Shown here in pieces: positions 34,553 through 44,352 of a stretch of DNA of 64,000 nt (position 1 is the first letter of the stretch; each line of letters begins with the position of its first letter). Below the pieces are notes generated by a model. That model did no database searches. It was not told where the DNA came from and saw only the letters and a list, made by a program, of their open reading frames with translations. The position numbers and the translations under genes are program-made. This DNA comes from Anaerotignum propionicum (GTDB taxonomy: Bacteria > Bacillota > Clostridia > Lachnospirales > Anaerotignaceae), in the NCBI RefSeq assembly GCF_024461735.1, contig NZ_JANGAD010000008.1, forward strand, positions 62,001 to 126,000, written 5' to 3'.

Positions 34553-35611
34553 CTAGCCATCTTTATTGTCTTTATTATTATTATCCGTCAGATTTCTCAA
34601 TACCCTCTCAATATTTTTAACCATTCCGTTTAAAACGGAAACCACTTGGGAGTAATCCATTCTAGTTGGCCCTACAATGCCAATGGTACCTCTGGTATCA
34701 TCACTCAGCTTATAGGTCGCTGTAATCACACTGCAATCCTTCATGCCTTGCACTGTATTTTCACTGCCAATTAATATCTGCAAATCATTGCATTTGCTTT
34801 CTTCCAGTAAGGTAATTAAAACGTCCTTTTCTTCTAAAGTCTGAAATAACGATTTCGCCTTGCTGATATCTGAGAACTCAGGAAAGGCTAACATATTTTT
34901 TGCACCACTCATATGAACCTGAACCTTTTCCGCCGCTTGCATTGTATTCTCCAATGCTCTTAAAATTGGCCCTAATAAGCCTTTATAATCTCCCAATTCA
35001 ATTTGCAAACGCTGGATGACCCCTTGATCAATCTGCTGTAATGCACAGCCTTGAAAAGCCCTGTTTAAATACGTTCCAATTTGAAAGATAATATCGTCCT
35101 CAGGTGCTGTACCCACTTTAATGACATGGTTTTTCATAAAATTATCTTCTGTCACAATAACCAATAGCACAGAAGCCGAATCCAGTGGCAGCAACCGTAT
35201 TTGTTTTATTCTTGCCCTTTGTCCCACAGGCTCGGAAATAAAGGTAGTGTAGTTTGTCAAAGCAGAAAGTACCTTTGCTGTTTCTTCCATTAAATAATCA
35301 ATTTGGCTGATATCTCTGGAAATAACACTTTGTAAATAGCCTTGTTCGTCTAGGCTTAGCTCTCGCTTTTGCATCAGATGATCCACATAAAGCCTATATC
35401 CCAAATCTGAGGGGATACGCCCCGAGGAAGCATGGGGCTGCATGATAAAGCCCATCTCCTCCAAATCGCTCATTTCATTGCGGATTGTCGCGGAACTGAT
35501 ACCAAGGTTATATTTTTTTGCTATGGTTCTGGAGCCGACCGGTTCCGCCGTTTCAATATAGTCATTGATAATTGCCTGTAATATCTGAATTTTCCTGTCA
35601 TTCAACGACAT
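34553..35611 (-). CDS. hrcA: heat-inducible transcription repressor HrcA
   Basis: CIRCE-binding repressor, 352 residues. Winged-helix domain at the N-terminus with DYIETAEPVGSRTIAKKYNLGISSATIRNEMSDLEEMGF, then HASSGRIPSDLGYRLYVD, and the GAF-like domain with the C-terminal IGIVGPTRMDYSQVVSVL block. The ATG at 35611 follows AGGGGG by 8 nt; an earlier in-frame ATG at 35647 lies inside the CIRCE palindrome and is rejected. It controls this operon and, by its second operator, htpG. Confidence 0.96.
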   Translation of the reverse strand: MSLNDRKIQILQAIINDYIETAEPVGSRTIAKKYNLGISSATIRNEMSDLEEMGFIMQPHASSGRIPSDLGYRLYVDHLMQKRELSLDEQGYLQSVISRDISQIDYLMEETAKVLSALTNYTTFISEPVGQRARIKQIRLLPLDSASVLLVIVTEDNFMKNHVIKVGTAPEDDIIFQIGTYLNRAFQGCALQQIDQGVIQRLQIELGDYKGLLGPILRALENTMQAAEKVQVHMSGAKNMLAFPEFSDISKAKSLFQTLEEKDVLITLLEESKCNDLQILIGSENTVQGMKDCSVITATYKLSDDTRGTIGIVGPTRMDYSQVVSVLNGMVKNIERVLRNLTDNNNKDNKDG

Positions 35612-35636
35612 CTGAGCCGCCCCCTCTCTTGCATTG

Positions 35637-35663
35637 TTAGCACTCACTTAGCACGAGTGCTAA
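35637..35663 (-). promoter_or_regulatory. CIRCE operator of the hrcA operon
   Basis: Perfect TTAGCACTC-N9-GAGTGCTAA, located between the promoter and the hrcA start. Confidence 0.96.
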
Positions 35664-35674
35664 TTCATATACAT

Positions 35675-35703
35675 AAGATAGCACTTGACACCTTATATGT
35701 CAA
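35675..35703 (-). promoter_or_regulatory. hrcA operon promoter
   Basis: Minus strand TTGACA, 17-bp spacer, TATCTT, with CIRCE beginning 11 bp after the -10. Confidence 0.88.
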
Positions 35704-35761
35704 GCGCAAATTGTAAATTTTATTATAATTTTACCAAGAAAAAAAATATATTAAGAATTTT

Positions 35762-36907
35762 TTATTTATCTAATAAAAACTCAGTAAAAACCTGATTGCT
35801 TAAGTCGATTCCTATTTCAGTCAGTGCAATTCCTTCTTTTGTTTGTCTTAGTAAATTCCTTTCCAAAAGATCTGAAATCACCTTGTTGTATATTTCTTTC
35901 ATCTCAACACCAAACCGTTGTGAAAATTCTTTAAAAGAGACACCTTCTGTTAGGCGAAGCCCCAAAAACATAAACTCCTCCATGGCTGCCTTTTTTAATA
36001 GCATTTCATGTTCTTCTTCTAACCTATTTATTTCCCCATTCGCTAAAATATATTTGTCCAAATCATAGGTATTGTGGAAGCGGCTTCCTCCAAAGAAGGA
36101 ATGTGCACCTAATCCCAAACCCAAATAGGGTGTTGTCTGCCAATATATTTTATTGTGCCTACTCTCTTGCCCATGTTTTGCAAAATTTGAAATTTCATAT
36201 TGCTGGTAGCCTTTTTCTGCTAAAAAAGCTACAGCATAGTGATACATTTCTCTGTCCAGCTCTTCATCTGTTTCTAAAAGCTCACCTTTTTCAAACTTTT
36301 CATAAAATGGTGTTCCTTCTTCAATAATTAAGCTGTATGCTGAAATGTGTTCGGGATTTAAGTTTGTAATTCTTTCAAGGGTCTCCCTCCAATCTGCGGA
36401 GGTTTGGGTAGGCAGAGCAAACATGATATCCACATTAATATTGTCAAAACCCGCTTTTCTTGCATTATGAAAATTATCCTGAAATTCCTCAATGGTATGA
36501 ATGCGTCCTAAAATGGATAATAACCGATTTTGCCATGCCTGAACACCCATGCTTAAACGGTTGAACCCCATTTTCCGCAACGCCATTGCCTTTTCTTCCC
36601 CCATAGTACCGGGGTTTGACTCAATGGTAATTTCTGCCCCCTCAGCAATGTTAAAAGATGCTTTTATTTTCTCAAGCAGACTGCTCAGCAATTCTTCAGA
36701 AAGCACCGTGGGTGTTCCACCGCCAAAAAATATGGAAGTAACCAGATAATCCAAGGATTTTTCTCCACGTTTTTCAATTTCTTGCTCCAATGCATAGACA
36801 TATACATCAAATTTATCCTCCACGCCCCCAAAGGAAGGAAAATCACAGTAAAGACACTTTCGTTTGCAAAAGGGAATATGAACATATAACCCCATGTTTT
36901 TCATCAT
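35762..36907 (-). CDS. hemW: radical SAM heme chaperone HemW
   Basis: A 381-residue radical SAM protein. LYVHIPFCKRKCLYCDFPS holds the CxxxCxxC cluster motif and the extra Cys-less HemW form; FFGGGTPTVL and the HemW C-terminal domain (LGLGAHSFF, MEEFMFLGLRLTEGVS) follow. The family was once called HemN-like coproporphyrinogen oxidase; HemW instead binds heme and delivers it to target proteins, so oxidase activity is not implied. Upstream of the hrcA operon, with hrcA's promoter between them. GAAAGGAT precedes the ATG. Confidence 0.93.
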   Translation of the reverse strand: MMKNMGLYVHIPFCKRKCLYCDFPSFGGVEDKFDVYVYALEQEIEKRGEKSLDYLVTSIFFGGGTPTVLSEELLSSLLEKIKASFNIAEGAEITIESNPGTMGEEKAMALRKMGFNRLSMGVQAWQNRLLSILGRIHTIEEFQDNFHNARKAGFDNINVDIMFALPTQTSADWRETLERITNLNPEHISAYSLIIEEGTPFYEKFEKGELLETDEELDREMYHYAVAFLAEKGYQQYEISNFAKHGQESRHNKIYWQTTPYLGLGLGAHSFFGGSRFHNTYDLDKYILANGEINRLEEEHEMLLKKAAMEEFMFLGLRLTEGVSFKEFSQRFGVEMKEIYNKVISDLLERNLLRQTKEGIALTEIGIDLSNQVFTEFLLDK

Positions 36908-36947
36908 AGCTCATCCTTTCTTTCCCATATCATAGCATAGGCTTTCC

Positions 36948-36976
36948 TTGAAAAAAAGGAGTTTTTGTGCTATAAT
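36948..36976 (+). promoter_or_regulatory. promoter of the LtaS-like gene
   Basis: TTGAAA, 17-bp spacer, TATAAT, about 65 bp before the start codon. Confidence 0.82.
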
Positions 36977-37040
36977 TTGTGATTGTGGAAAATAAATCAA
37001 TTTAATTTTCTATAAATTACGAAACTGCGAGGTCTTTCCT

Positions 37041-38918
37041 ATGAGTGCTTTTCATGAAATGAAAGAAGATATAAGGGCATTTTTTAGTCGCAATCTGCTG
37101 TTTAAAATTTTAAAATGGATCATTGTAATTTTATTCCCATTCTTTCTTACCTTAGCAGTAAATTATCTATCCTTTGGAAATACAACTCAATTGTATACAC
37201 TTTTTACGAAAGGTCTGGGCTCCTTAGCCTTTGGCTTACTATTGGTTTGGTTGGCCTTTCTCTTTTTTGCCGCAGTAATACCTAATATTTCCTTAGCGGC
37301 ACTGGTCTGCTCCATACTATTTATTAGTTTCTCTCTCGTTGATTATTTTAAATATGCAATTTTAGAAGTTCATTTTTTCCCATGGGATATTTATCTGGCT
37401 CGAAATGCTTCAAGCTTTCAGGAGTTTCTAAGTACCATCACAATACCCCAAGCCCTTTGGGAGGTTCTTTTTAGCACATTGTTTTATTGTATTTTGCTTT
37501 ATCTGTTAGCGCCCAAAATTTCAATAAAATGGAGATTTCGTGTATTGATGTCCCCATTATTTTTTATTGGTTTTTATCTTCTTATGACAAACCCTACTGT
37601 ACAGCGAGGTCTCACTCCTATTTTAGGAATCCCCTCAGAAAAGACATCGGATCAAAATGCCTTTTATGGGAAGCATGGCTTTCTAACTGCCTTTTCTCTA
37701 AACTTTGGCAGTGCGCAAAATATAAATATACCTCAAAATTATAGCAAAAGCTCCATTCAGCATGACTTTGAAAACTATCTGCCTCAGCAGAACAGTGGAG
37801 ATACCTTTCAAAATCCCGATATTGTTGTGGTACTTTCTGAGGCTTTTTGGGACCCCACTGTTTTAAATGGTGTTACCTTCTCTGATGACCCATTAAAAAA
37901 TTATAGGAAAATTGCAGAGACTAACCCCAGCGGAAAAATGATCTCCCCTACCTTTGGCGGCGGCACTGTTCGGCCTGAATTTGAGATTTTGACAGGTATG
38001 TCCACCAGCGCTTTACCACCGGGAAACATTCCTTATCAGCAGTATGTAAAAAATGATATTTTTTCATATCCAAGAGTTTATAAAAACCTAGGATATGATA
38101 CAATCGGTCTACATACCTATCAGAAAACCTTTTATGATCGTGACAAAGCATATCCCCTTATGGGTTTCGATGATTTTTTAGGGGAATATGATCTTCATGC
38201 GGAACAGCATTGGAACAGCGGGCCATATATTACCGATGAAACCATTGCAGAGGAGATTATGTATCAGTTGGATCAACCCCATGATGTAGGGGTATTTGTA
38301 ATGGCAATTACCATGGAAAACCATAGTATGTATCAAAATAAATTCGATGAATCAGATAGAGTGATTCAAGTAAGTGGTAACAACTTGACTTCTCAGCAAA
38401 TTTTGACCTTAGAAAACTATGCCGCCGGTGTGAGAGATTCTGACCGTGCGTTAAAATCAATTTATGATTATGTCATGAGCCGAGAGAAGCCTACAATTGT
38501 GTTGTGGTATGGAGACCATTTGCCAACCCTGGGAGATGATTTTGACCCCTATCTGGCAACAAGTACTATTTCCTGCCCAACAGCATCCCAATGGTCTGAA
38601 GAGGAAAAGCATATTATGTTTTCCACCCCGTATTTGATTTTTACAAATTATGATACAGGAAGAGCATATTTGGCAGATAACCAGTCTGTTTCTCCTTTTC
38701 TGCTCCCTGCTCTTATGGCAGACTATATTGACGCACCACAGTGCCTGCAAACCAATTTTTTATTGGAATTGTATCGTACATGCCCTATTATGAGTAAATA
38801 TTATAACTTCTACTCCCCTAGCGCAGATAAAACCAAGCGGGAACAAATGCGAGAGCTTCATGAGCTGTTGACCTATGATATGCTCATTGGGAAAAACTAC
38901 ATCTCAGAAATAAATTGA
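37041..38918 (+). CDS. LTA-synthase-family membrane sulfatase
   Basis: A 625-residue protein with five N-terminal membrane helices (about 20-185) and an extracellular alkaline-phosphatase-like domain. Metal and nucleophile residues of LtaS are in place: Glu267 in VVVLSEAFWDP, Thr309 in FGGGTVRPEFEILTG, and the Asp-His pair in LWYGDHLPTLGDD near residue 490. Related enzymes polymerise glycerol-phosphate onto lipoteichoic acid or transfer phosphoglycerol to glycans; the substrate is not known here. A consensus promoter and a strong terminator show that it is transcribed alone. Confidence 0.92.
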   Translation: MSAFHEMKEDIRAFFSRNLLFKILKWIIVILFPFFLTLAVNYLSFGNTTQLYTLFTKGLGSLAFGLLLVWLAFLFFAAVIPNISLAALVCSILFISFSLVDYFKYAILEVHFFPWDIYLARNASSFQEFLSTITIPQALWEVLFSTLFYCILLYLLAPKISIKWRFRVLMSPLFFIGFYLLMTNPTVQRGLTPILGIPSEKTSDQNAFYGKHGFLTAFSLNFGSAQNINIPQNYSKSSIQHDFENYLPQQNSGDTFQNPDIVVVLSEAFWDPTVLNGVTFSDDPLKNYRKIAETNPSGKMISPTFGGGTVRPEFEILTGMSTSALPPGNIPYQQYVKNDIFSYPRVYKNLGYDTIGLHTYQKTFYDRDKAYPLMGFDDFLGEYDLHAEQHWNSGPYITDETIAEEIMYQLDQPHDVGVFVMAITMENHSMYQNKFDESDRVIQVSGNNLTSQQILTLENYAAGVRDSDRALKSIYDYVMSREKPTIVLWYGDHLPTLGDDFDPYLATSTISCPTASQWSEEEKHIMFSTPYLIFTNYDTGRAYLADNQSVSPFLLPALMADYIDAPQCLQTNFLLELYRTCPIMSKYYNFYSPSADKTKREQMRELHELLTYDMLIGKNYISEIN

Positions 38919-38936
38919 CTTCCATTAAACCAACCA

Positions 38937-38974
38937 ATTATGCTTGGAGAAAATCTATTTCTCCAAGCATAATT
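38937..38974 (+). terminator. terminator after the LtaS-like gene
   Basis: A perfect 17-bp stem (ATTATGCTTGGAGAAA and its complement) with a 5-nt loop followed by TTATTTC. Confidence 0.88.
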
Positions 38975-38983
38975 TATTTCATA

Positions 38984-39016
38984 AAAAAAGCATTTCCCAT
39001 GGAAGAAACGCTCTTT
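38984..39016 (-). terminator. terminator of dpaL
   Basis: On the minus strand AGCGTTTC pairs with GGAAATGCT, followed by seven T. Confidence 0.65.
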
Positions 39017-39063
39017 TCATAAAACTCATGTATTCGTCTTAACCTCAATACCGGATTATTATT

Positions 39064-40278
39064 TTAACATTCTTGTCTTCTTATCCCTGCCCATGCACCA
39101 TCCCAAACAATAGATTGATACCCTCCTTTATCTGTATCCCCCTCGGTGCTAAAACATAATACTCTGGCATTTCTATCAAGCTTTAGTTTTTCCCGCCACT
39201 CTCTCAAATTGGGATTTCTCATGATTTCTGCTACAATTCCAAAGGTCACTGCGCCGCTTTCTCCTGAAATAATACGAGGATCACCCTTTGTAGGATTTCC
39301 CATAATACGCATCCCTTGTGCAGCCACATAATCAGGGCAAGAAATGAAATTGTCGGCATACTCCCTCAAAATCTCCCATCCAATACTACACGGCTCACCA
39401 CAGGCCAGCCCCGCCATAATCGTATCCATTTCTCCAGTCACACAGTGAAGCTTCCCATCCTGTGCCTCTGCAGTACGATAAATGCAATCTGCCTTATTGG
39501 GCTCAACAATAGTTATCAAGGGGCAATCCTCTTTATATATTGACGCAAAAAAAGCTGTTACCGCCCCTGCCATAGAGCCTACACCTGCTTGCAAAAAAAT
39601 ATGTGTTGGCTTTTCACTTATTTGGGTGTATGCCTCGTAAGCCATAGTTCCATAACCCTGCATAATCCATAGGGGAATGTCCTCATATCCCTCCCACGCA
39701 GTATCCTGGACCATAATCCAGCCCTTTTCTTCTGCCTGCTTATGGGCAAAACGAACGGCATCATCATAATTCATATCTGTAATAGAGGCCTCCGCTCCCT
39801 CACGGAGAATATTTTCTAATCGCTCCTTTGCACTACCCTTTGGCATATAAATCACTGCCTTTTGTTTTAGGGTTTTTGCCGTCCAAGCCACCCCTCTGCC
39901 ATGGTTTCCATCTGTAGCCGTAACAAAGGTCATCTCCCCCAACGCATCTCTTGTTTCCTTAGAAACCAAGTTATTGTATGTAAAATCATCTATTTTTCTG
40001 CTTATTTCTTGCGCCATGTAATTCCCAATGGCAAAGCTGCCCCCCAAAACTTTAAAGGCATTTAAACCAAATCGAAAGGACTCATCTTTAATGGATATAT
40101 CCCCTAGACCCAACTCGTCGGCTGTATTTTGGAAAGAAAACAAAGGTGTTTGTTCATAGATTGGAAAGCTACTGTGAAATTTCTGCACCTTTTTGGCGTT
40201 CTCCAAACAAAACTTGCTTAAGTCGCCTTTTCGCCTACCCTGACGGCTATATTGCACAAGCTTAAATTCTTCTTTCAA
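39064..40278 (-). CDS. dpaL: diaminopropionate ammonia-lyase
   Basis: PLP enzyme that degrades 2,3-diaminopropionate to pyruvate and ammonia (fold-type II). The 404-residue protein has FGLNAFKVLGGSFA with the PLP lysine near residue 74, TATDGNHGRGVAWTAK, the GVGSMAGAV phosphate cup and CFSTEGDTDKGGY near the end, all diagnostic of DpaL rather than threonine dehydratase. The start is TTG at 40278 with AAGGAGGG 6 nt upstream; a second in-frame TTG at 40299 lies ahead of that site. Transcribed alone. Confidence 0.92.
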   Translation of the reverse strand: MKEEFKLVQYSRQGRRKGDLSKFCLENAKKVQKFHSSFPIYEQTPLFSFQNTADELGLGDISIKDESFRFGLNAFKVLGGSFAIGNYMAQEISRKIDDFTYNNLVSKETRDALGEMTFVTATDGNHGRGVAWTAKTLKQKAVIYMPKGSAKERLENILREGAEASITDMNYDDAVRFAHKQAEEKGWIMVQDTAWEGYEDIPLWIMQGYGTMAYEAYTQISEKPTHIFLQAGVGSMAGAVTAFFASIYKEDCPLITIVEPNKADCIYRTAEAQDGKLHCVTGEMDTIMAGLACGEPCSIGWEILREYADNFISCPDYVAAQGMRIMGNPTKGDPRIISGESGAVTFGIVAEIMRNPNLREWREKLKLDRNARVLCFSTEGDTDKGGYQSIVWDGAWAGIRRQEC

Positions 40279-40408
40279 CTTAATCCCTCCTTGATACAAT
40301 TTTTACCTTTCATTCAGTATACTCACTATTCTCTCTCGGCGCAATAAAATAAAGAGAGCTGAATGTAGATAATAACCCAGAGGGTAGTTGACTTTTCCAC
40401 AACAAAAA

Positions 40409-40436
40409 AGCAGCAGGGTTTTTCTCCCTACTGCTT
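40409..40436 (-). terminator. terminator of secD-secF
   Basis: AGCAGTAGGG pairs with CCCTGCTGCT (one mismatch pair) with a run of T after it on the minus strand. Confidence 0.85.
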
Positions 40437-40441
40437 ATAAA

Positions 40442-41317
40442 TTACTTCTCGTTTTTCGGTAACAGCATGTACCAAATGGAACCTGAAATACAGATGGAAG
40501 AATAAGCTCCCATAATAATACCCACCATCATAGGAAGGGCAAATTCTTTGATGGACTGTACACCGATTACATAAATTGCACCAACGGTAAATAATGTAGT
40601 CATCGAAGTGTTAATAGATCTGGCCAAAGTCTGACTCACACTCTTATTAATTTTCTCAGCAGCTTGATGTGATGAAAATCTATCATGATTTTCACGAACT
40701 CTATCAAAAATAACAATCGTTGAATTGATGGAGTAACCCAAAATCGTTAAGATTACTGCGATGAAGGAATTATTCACAGGAATACGAAAAACAGCGTAAG
40801 TGGCAATAACAATCAAAATGTCATGCAATAAAGCAATAATAGCACTGCCGCCAGCTCTGATATCTCTAAACCGAATGGAGATATAGATTAACATTGCAAC
40901 ACATGCAATTAATGTTGCCTTAATTGCCGCTTGCTGCATCTCACTGCTTACTGTACCACTCACATCAGAGGTTGATTTCACCTCAGCTGATGGAAATGTA
41001 GTCTTAATGGATTTATCCAATTCTATTCTTGTTTCACTGTCAATGGATTGCATTTTCAGCGAAACCTCGTTTGTACCAATAATATCCTGAATCTGAGGAG
41101 CCTTTTGCCCTGTGACATTAAAAATCACTTCCTCAAGTTTTGCGTGGTCATAGGCTGCACCCATATCAATTTCCATAGAAGTACCACCTGTAAATTCAAC
41201 ATCCCAATTCAATATACCATTACCCTTACTGCCTTGATAAAACATAGCCGCAATTCCCACTAAAATCAGTATCAAGGAAAGGGCAAAAAATTTCTTTCTG
41301 TTCTCAATTATCTTCAT
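40442..41317 (-). CDS. secF: protein translocase subunit SecF
   Basis: RND-type accessory subunit of the Sec translocon, 291 residues with six membrane helices. WDVEFTGGTSMEIDM after the first helix, SDVSGTVSSEMQQAA before helix 2, GYSINSTIVIFDRVREN and NTSMTTLFTVG are standard SecF motifs. With SecD it uses the proton-motive force to help pull proteins across the membrane. GAGGAGGCGG precedes the ATG. It follows secD by 13 bp. Confidence 0.96.
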   Translation of the reverse strand: MKIIENRKKFFALSLILILVGIAAMFYQGSKGNGILNWDVEFTGGTSMEIDMGAAYDHAKLEEVIFNVTGQKAPQIQDIIGTNEVSLKMQSIDSETRIELDKSIKTTFPSAEVKSTSDVSGTVSSEMQQAAIKATLIACVAMLIYISIRFRDIRAGGSAIIALLHDILIVIATYAVFRIPVNNSFIAVILTILGYSINSTIVIFDRVRENHDRFSSHQAAEKINKSVSQTLARSINTSMTTLFTVGAIYVIGVQSIKEFALPMMVGIIMGAYSSICISGSIWYMLLPKNEK

Positions 41318-41330
41318 CTTTGCCGCCTCC

Positions 41331-42569
41331 TCACTTTACGCGAAACCCATAATTTTTGGGGTTATGCAATCCTGCTTTTATCATACAATTTACAATAACT
41401 CTTGTCACAAACAACGCAGTGAACATAGAAAGGATAATACCAATAATCAGCGTTGTAGCAAATCCTTTAATTGTGCCTGAACCTAAGAAGAATAATACTA
41501 CTGCCGCAATTAATGTGGTAACATTGCCATCCACAATGGCAGGCAATGCTCTTGAGAAACCAATCTTTACAGCAGAGCGCAATGTTTTTCCAAGAATCAG
41601 TTCTTCTTTTATACGTTCAAATATAATAACATTGGCATCTACAGCCATACCGATAGAAAGAACAATACCTGCAATACCTGGTAAAGTTAATGTGATATGG
41701 AACAAGCTTAATACCAATAAATCCAGTGCAATATAAATAATCAAAGCCCAATCAGCCGCAAAGCCCAAAAGCTTGTACATAAACAGCATGTACAGTAACA
41801 CAAGCACAATACCTACAAAACCTGCTGTAATACCTGAGGAAAGTGCATCCGCACCCAATCTGGCGCCAACATTCTTCATTTGAATAACATTTAGGTTAAA
41901 TGGCAAAGAACCTGCACGAATCAATGCCGCCGTGTTTTCTGCTTCCTGCCCAGTAAAGCTACCTGTTATAATAGCTTTTCCATCTGTAATTGCCGTCTGC
42001 ACCGTTGGTGCACTAACCACAGTCTTATCCATTACTATCATTATTTTCTTGCCGATGTTATCTGCAGTTGCTTGAGCAAATCTCTGTGCCCCTTCATCGT
42101 TAAACTCCAATGAAACATAGGGAGCTGAAGGACCATTCTTCGAGGTGGCTCCAACTTGCTTTGTGGCATTTTTTACCATATCGCCTGTTAGCAATACATT
42201 TCCAGCTTCGTCAACAAAAAGAAGCTGTGCTGTCTGACCAATTTCCTGAATCGCTTTCTCTGCATCATCAACACCGGGAATCTGCACACGAATACGATTT
42301 GTACCTTCTTGTGCCGCTTCCGCCTCTGCCCAGCCGTTCCAATCCAGACGACCTTGCAACAAAGAAATTGCTGCTGACATTTCCTCATCTGAAACATTCT
42401 GTTTATCGGCCTCATACACAATGTCAACACCGCCGCTTAAGTCTAAGCCCTGCTGAATATCATTGACACTAAACCGCTTGTCCTTGCCAATTCCGTAATA
42501 GGTTAATGCACTTAACCCTAATGCTACGACAAGCATGAGCAGTAGCATTAATCTTCCTTTTGTTTTCAT
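41331..42569 (-). CDS. secD: protein translocase subunit SecD
   Basis: A 412-residue SecD of the short Firmicute form: first helix, GLDLSGGVDIVYEA, the P1 periplasmic-type domain with NRIRVQIPGVDDAEKAI, then five helices with GIAGIVLSIGMAVDANVIIFERIKEEL. The ATG at 42569 follows CAGGAGGGA; 41 codons upstream lie in frame but overlap a hairpin leader and are not SecD-like. Operon with secF and probably with the TIGR04086 gene upstream. Confidence 0.96.
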   Translation of the reverse strand: MKTKGRLMLLLMLVVALGLSALTYYGIGKDKRFSVNDIQQGLDLSGGVDIVYEADKQNVSDEEMSAAISLLQGRLDWNGWAEAEAAQEGTNRIRVQIPGVDDAEKAIQEIGQTAQLLFVDEAGNVLLTGDMVKNATKQVGATSKNGPSAPYVSLEFNDEGAQRFAQATADNIGKKIMIVMDKTVVSAPTVQTAITDGKAIITGSFTGQEAENTAALIRAGSLPFNLNVIQMKNVGARLGADALSSGITAGFVGIVLVLLYMLFMYKLLGFAADWALIIYIALDLLVLSLFHITLTLPGIAGIVLSIGMAVDANVIIFERIKEELILGKTLRSAVKIGFSRALPAIVDGNVTTLIAAVVLFFLGSGTIKGFATTLIIGIILSMFTALFVTRVIVNCMIKAGLHNPKNYGFRVK

Positions 42570-42629
42570 TATCCAGTCCCTCCTGAAATCTTTGTGTGCC
42601 AGTGTGATTTTGCACAAAAGAAAGGCGGC

Positions 42630-42655
42630 TCTCCTTTTGTTTTCAAAAAGGAGGA
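42630..42655 (-). promoter_or_regulatory. hairpin in the leader of secD
   Basis: TCCTCCTTTTT and AAAAGGAG form a stem in the 195-bp gap before secD, with a T-rich stretch after it on the minus strand. It may be an attenuator or terminator of the upstream gene; weak evidence. Confidence 0.4.
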
Positions 42656-42764
42656 ACCAGCCTAATTCGCAATTTTTGAGAAAATCTCTCAAGAATATGT
42701 AAATAAGAGATTTTTGCTCTCAGCAGTCAGTATATCACACTGTACAAATTTTTCAAGTATTTTT

Positions 42765-43175
42765 TTATTTTTTCCCATTAACCCCAAAAATACCACCAAT
42801 TCCACCACCTGCCAAAGCGACAATTAACGACATTATTTTCGACATACCCATGGTAAACGTATCGCTGGCTAGAGCCGTTACAAGAAAAAGAATCATTGCA
42901 TAAAGAAACCCAGCCGCCAGACCCATCAGTAAGCCTTTTTTCTTTCGGCACTTTGCCCAATCGTATCCCGCCACAGCTGAAGATAGAGCAGTACACACCA
43001 ACGCAATCATAGGCAGACTTTGTTCAGAAACATTTGTGTATGTTAAAATAAGCCCATAAGCGATAAAGAAAATACAAGTGATTCCATATGCAATGGCCAT
43101 GCCCTTCGCCATACAGGTCCAGCTCTGGTCTCCCTGTTTTTCCATAACATCTCTCTTTTTCTGTATTTTTTTCAT
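42765..43175 (-). CDS. TIGR04086-family membrane protein
   Basis: A 136-residue protein with a Lys-rich N-terminus and four membrane helices; the last ends IVALAGGGIGGIFGVNGKK, the typical glycine-rich closing segment of TIGR04086 (YrzE-like) proteins. These are often encoded with yajC, secD and secF in Clostridia, as here, but their role is unknown. The ATG at 43175 follows AAAAGGAAAA; a TTG 24 bp upstream is in frame but lacks a ribosome site. Confidence 0.82.
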   Translation of the reverse strand: MKKIQKKRDVMEKQGDQSWTCMAKGMAIAYGITCIFFIAYGLILTYTNVSEQSLPMIALVCTALSSAVAGYDWAKCRKKKGLLMGLAAGFLYAMILFLVTALASDTFTMGMSKIMSLIVALAGGGIGGIFGVNGKK

Positions 43176-43385
43176 ATTTTCCTTTTTTTTCTTTTTCAAA
43201 GATATCCTCTCCCACTTTGCTTTGGTTTATTCTATGGGAGAAGCCTTAAAAATATGATACCATCTTTCATTAGAGTACTGGGGAATGAAGAAAGCCTCCC
43301 CTTAGGTATATCATTCCTATGTCTAAAATTGTTTTTTAACTCATTCATCCATTTTATGGTATACTGTAGGAAAGGAGGCGAGCTT

Positions 43386-44270
43386 ATGAAAAATAGCGGC
43401 ATCATCGACCTACACACCCATTCTTATTTCTCTGATGGCACTTATTCACCTGAGGAGCTCATTCTTTTGGCAAAAGAACAAGGACTTTGCGCTCTAGCTC
43501 TCACTGACCATGATACCATAGAAGGCTTAGAACAGTTTATGATAGCAGGAAAAAAACATGGTATAGAAACAATACCTGGGATTGAGCTGGCAGCCCAATG
43601 GGGGCGCTTTCATCAACCTGAGCTTCATATTCTAGGTCTTGGCTTTGATCCCGAGGCAACAATTTGGGAAGAGCAAATGGATACCTTTGTCCAAAATAGA
43701 ACCATTAGAAATATAAAAATGGCAGAACAATTGACTGAAATCGGTTTGCCTATCACCCTTGATGAAGTGGCAGAAAATGCAGGGGGAGAAATTGTTACCC
43801 GTGCCCATTTTGCCAGTGTGCTCTTAAAAAAGGGATATATCCGTACACGGGACGAAGCATTTTCAAAATATCTTACCCAAGGCCGCCCTGGCTATGTGGC
43901 AAAAATACTGCCAACCCCCGCTTCCTGCATCCAAACTATCCACTCCGCCGGTGGCATCAGCATATTGGCTCATCCCACCCTATATAATCTAGCTCAAGAT
44001 CAATTAGATGCTTTATGTGAGGAATTGGTTCCTCTTGGATTAGATGGGATAGAATGCTTCTATTCGACCTTCACACCCTCTCAAAGAAAGAACATGATGA
44101 AATTGGCTAAAAAACACCATTTGTTCCCCTCGGGAGGCAGTGATTTTCATGGAAAGAACAAACCTCTCATCCGCTTGGGGTCAGGTAGAGGAAACCTTTC
44201 CATTGCATATTCTCTCTGGGAGAATATGCAGCCTCGTATAAAAGCTTTGAAAGAAAACACAGCTTTTTGA
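43386..44270 (+). CDS. PHP-domain phosphoesterase (RNase AM/TrpH-like)
   Basis: A 294-residue metal-dependent phosphoesterase. Metal-site motifs are in order: IDLHTHSYFSDGT, ALTDHDTIEG, IPGIELAA, RAHFASVL, ILAHPTLY and SGGSDFHGKN. E. coli TrpH (YciV) acts on 3',5'-nucleotides and short RNAs; the same activity is inferred. GGAAAGGAGGCGAG precedes the ATG at 43386. It diverges from the TIGR04086-secDF operon. A TATACT at 43360 may be its -10. Confidence 0.92.
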   Translation: MKNSGIIDLHTHSYFSDGTYSPEELILLAKEQGLCALALTDHDTIEGLEQFMIAGKKHGIETIPGIELAAQWGRFHQPELHILGLGFDPEATIWEEQMDTFVQNRTIRNIKMAEQLTEIGLPITLDEVAENAGGEIVTRAHFASVLLKKGYIRTRDEAFSKYLTQGRPGYVAKILPTPASCIQTIHSAGGISILAHPTLYNLAQDQLDALCEELVPLGLDGIECFYSTFTPSQRKNMMKLAKKHHLFPSGGSDFHGKNKPLIRLGSGRGNLSIAYSLWENMQPRIKALKENTAF

Positions 44271-44314
44271 TTCCGTTGCCTTCAAAAATCAAAAAACGGT
44301 ATTATTCAAATTAA

Positions 44315-44350
44315 AAAAAAGAGCAGTGTCTTTTGACACTGCCCTTTCTT
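44315..44350. terminator. bidirectional terminator
   Basis: GCAGTGTC and GACACTGC form a perfect 8-bp stem with a TTTT loop. A-run on one side and T-run on the other serve the convergent PHP gene and the lipoprotein gene. Confidence 0.85.
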
Positions 44351-44352
44351 TT

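Noticed and set aside
35611..35647. Upstream ATG of hrcA at 35647 as the start
   Set aside because: It falls inside the CIRCE palindrome; the ATG at 35611 has a ribosome site and matches the family.
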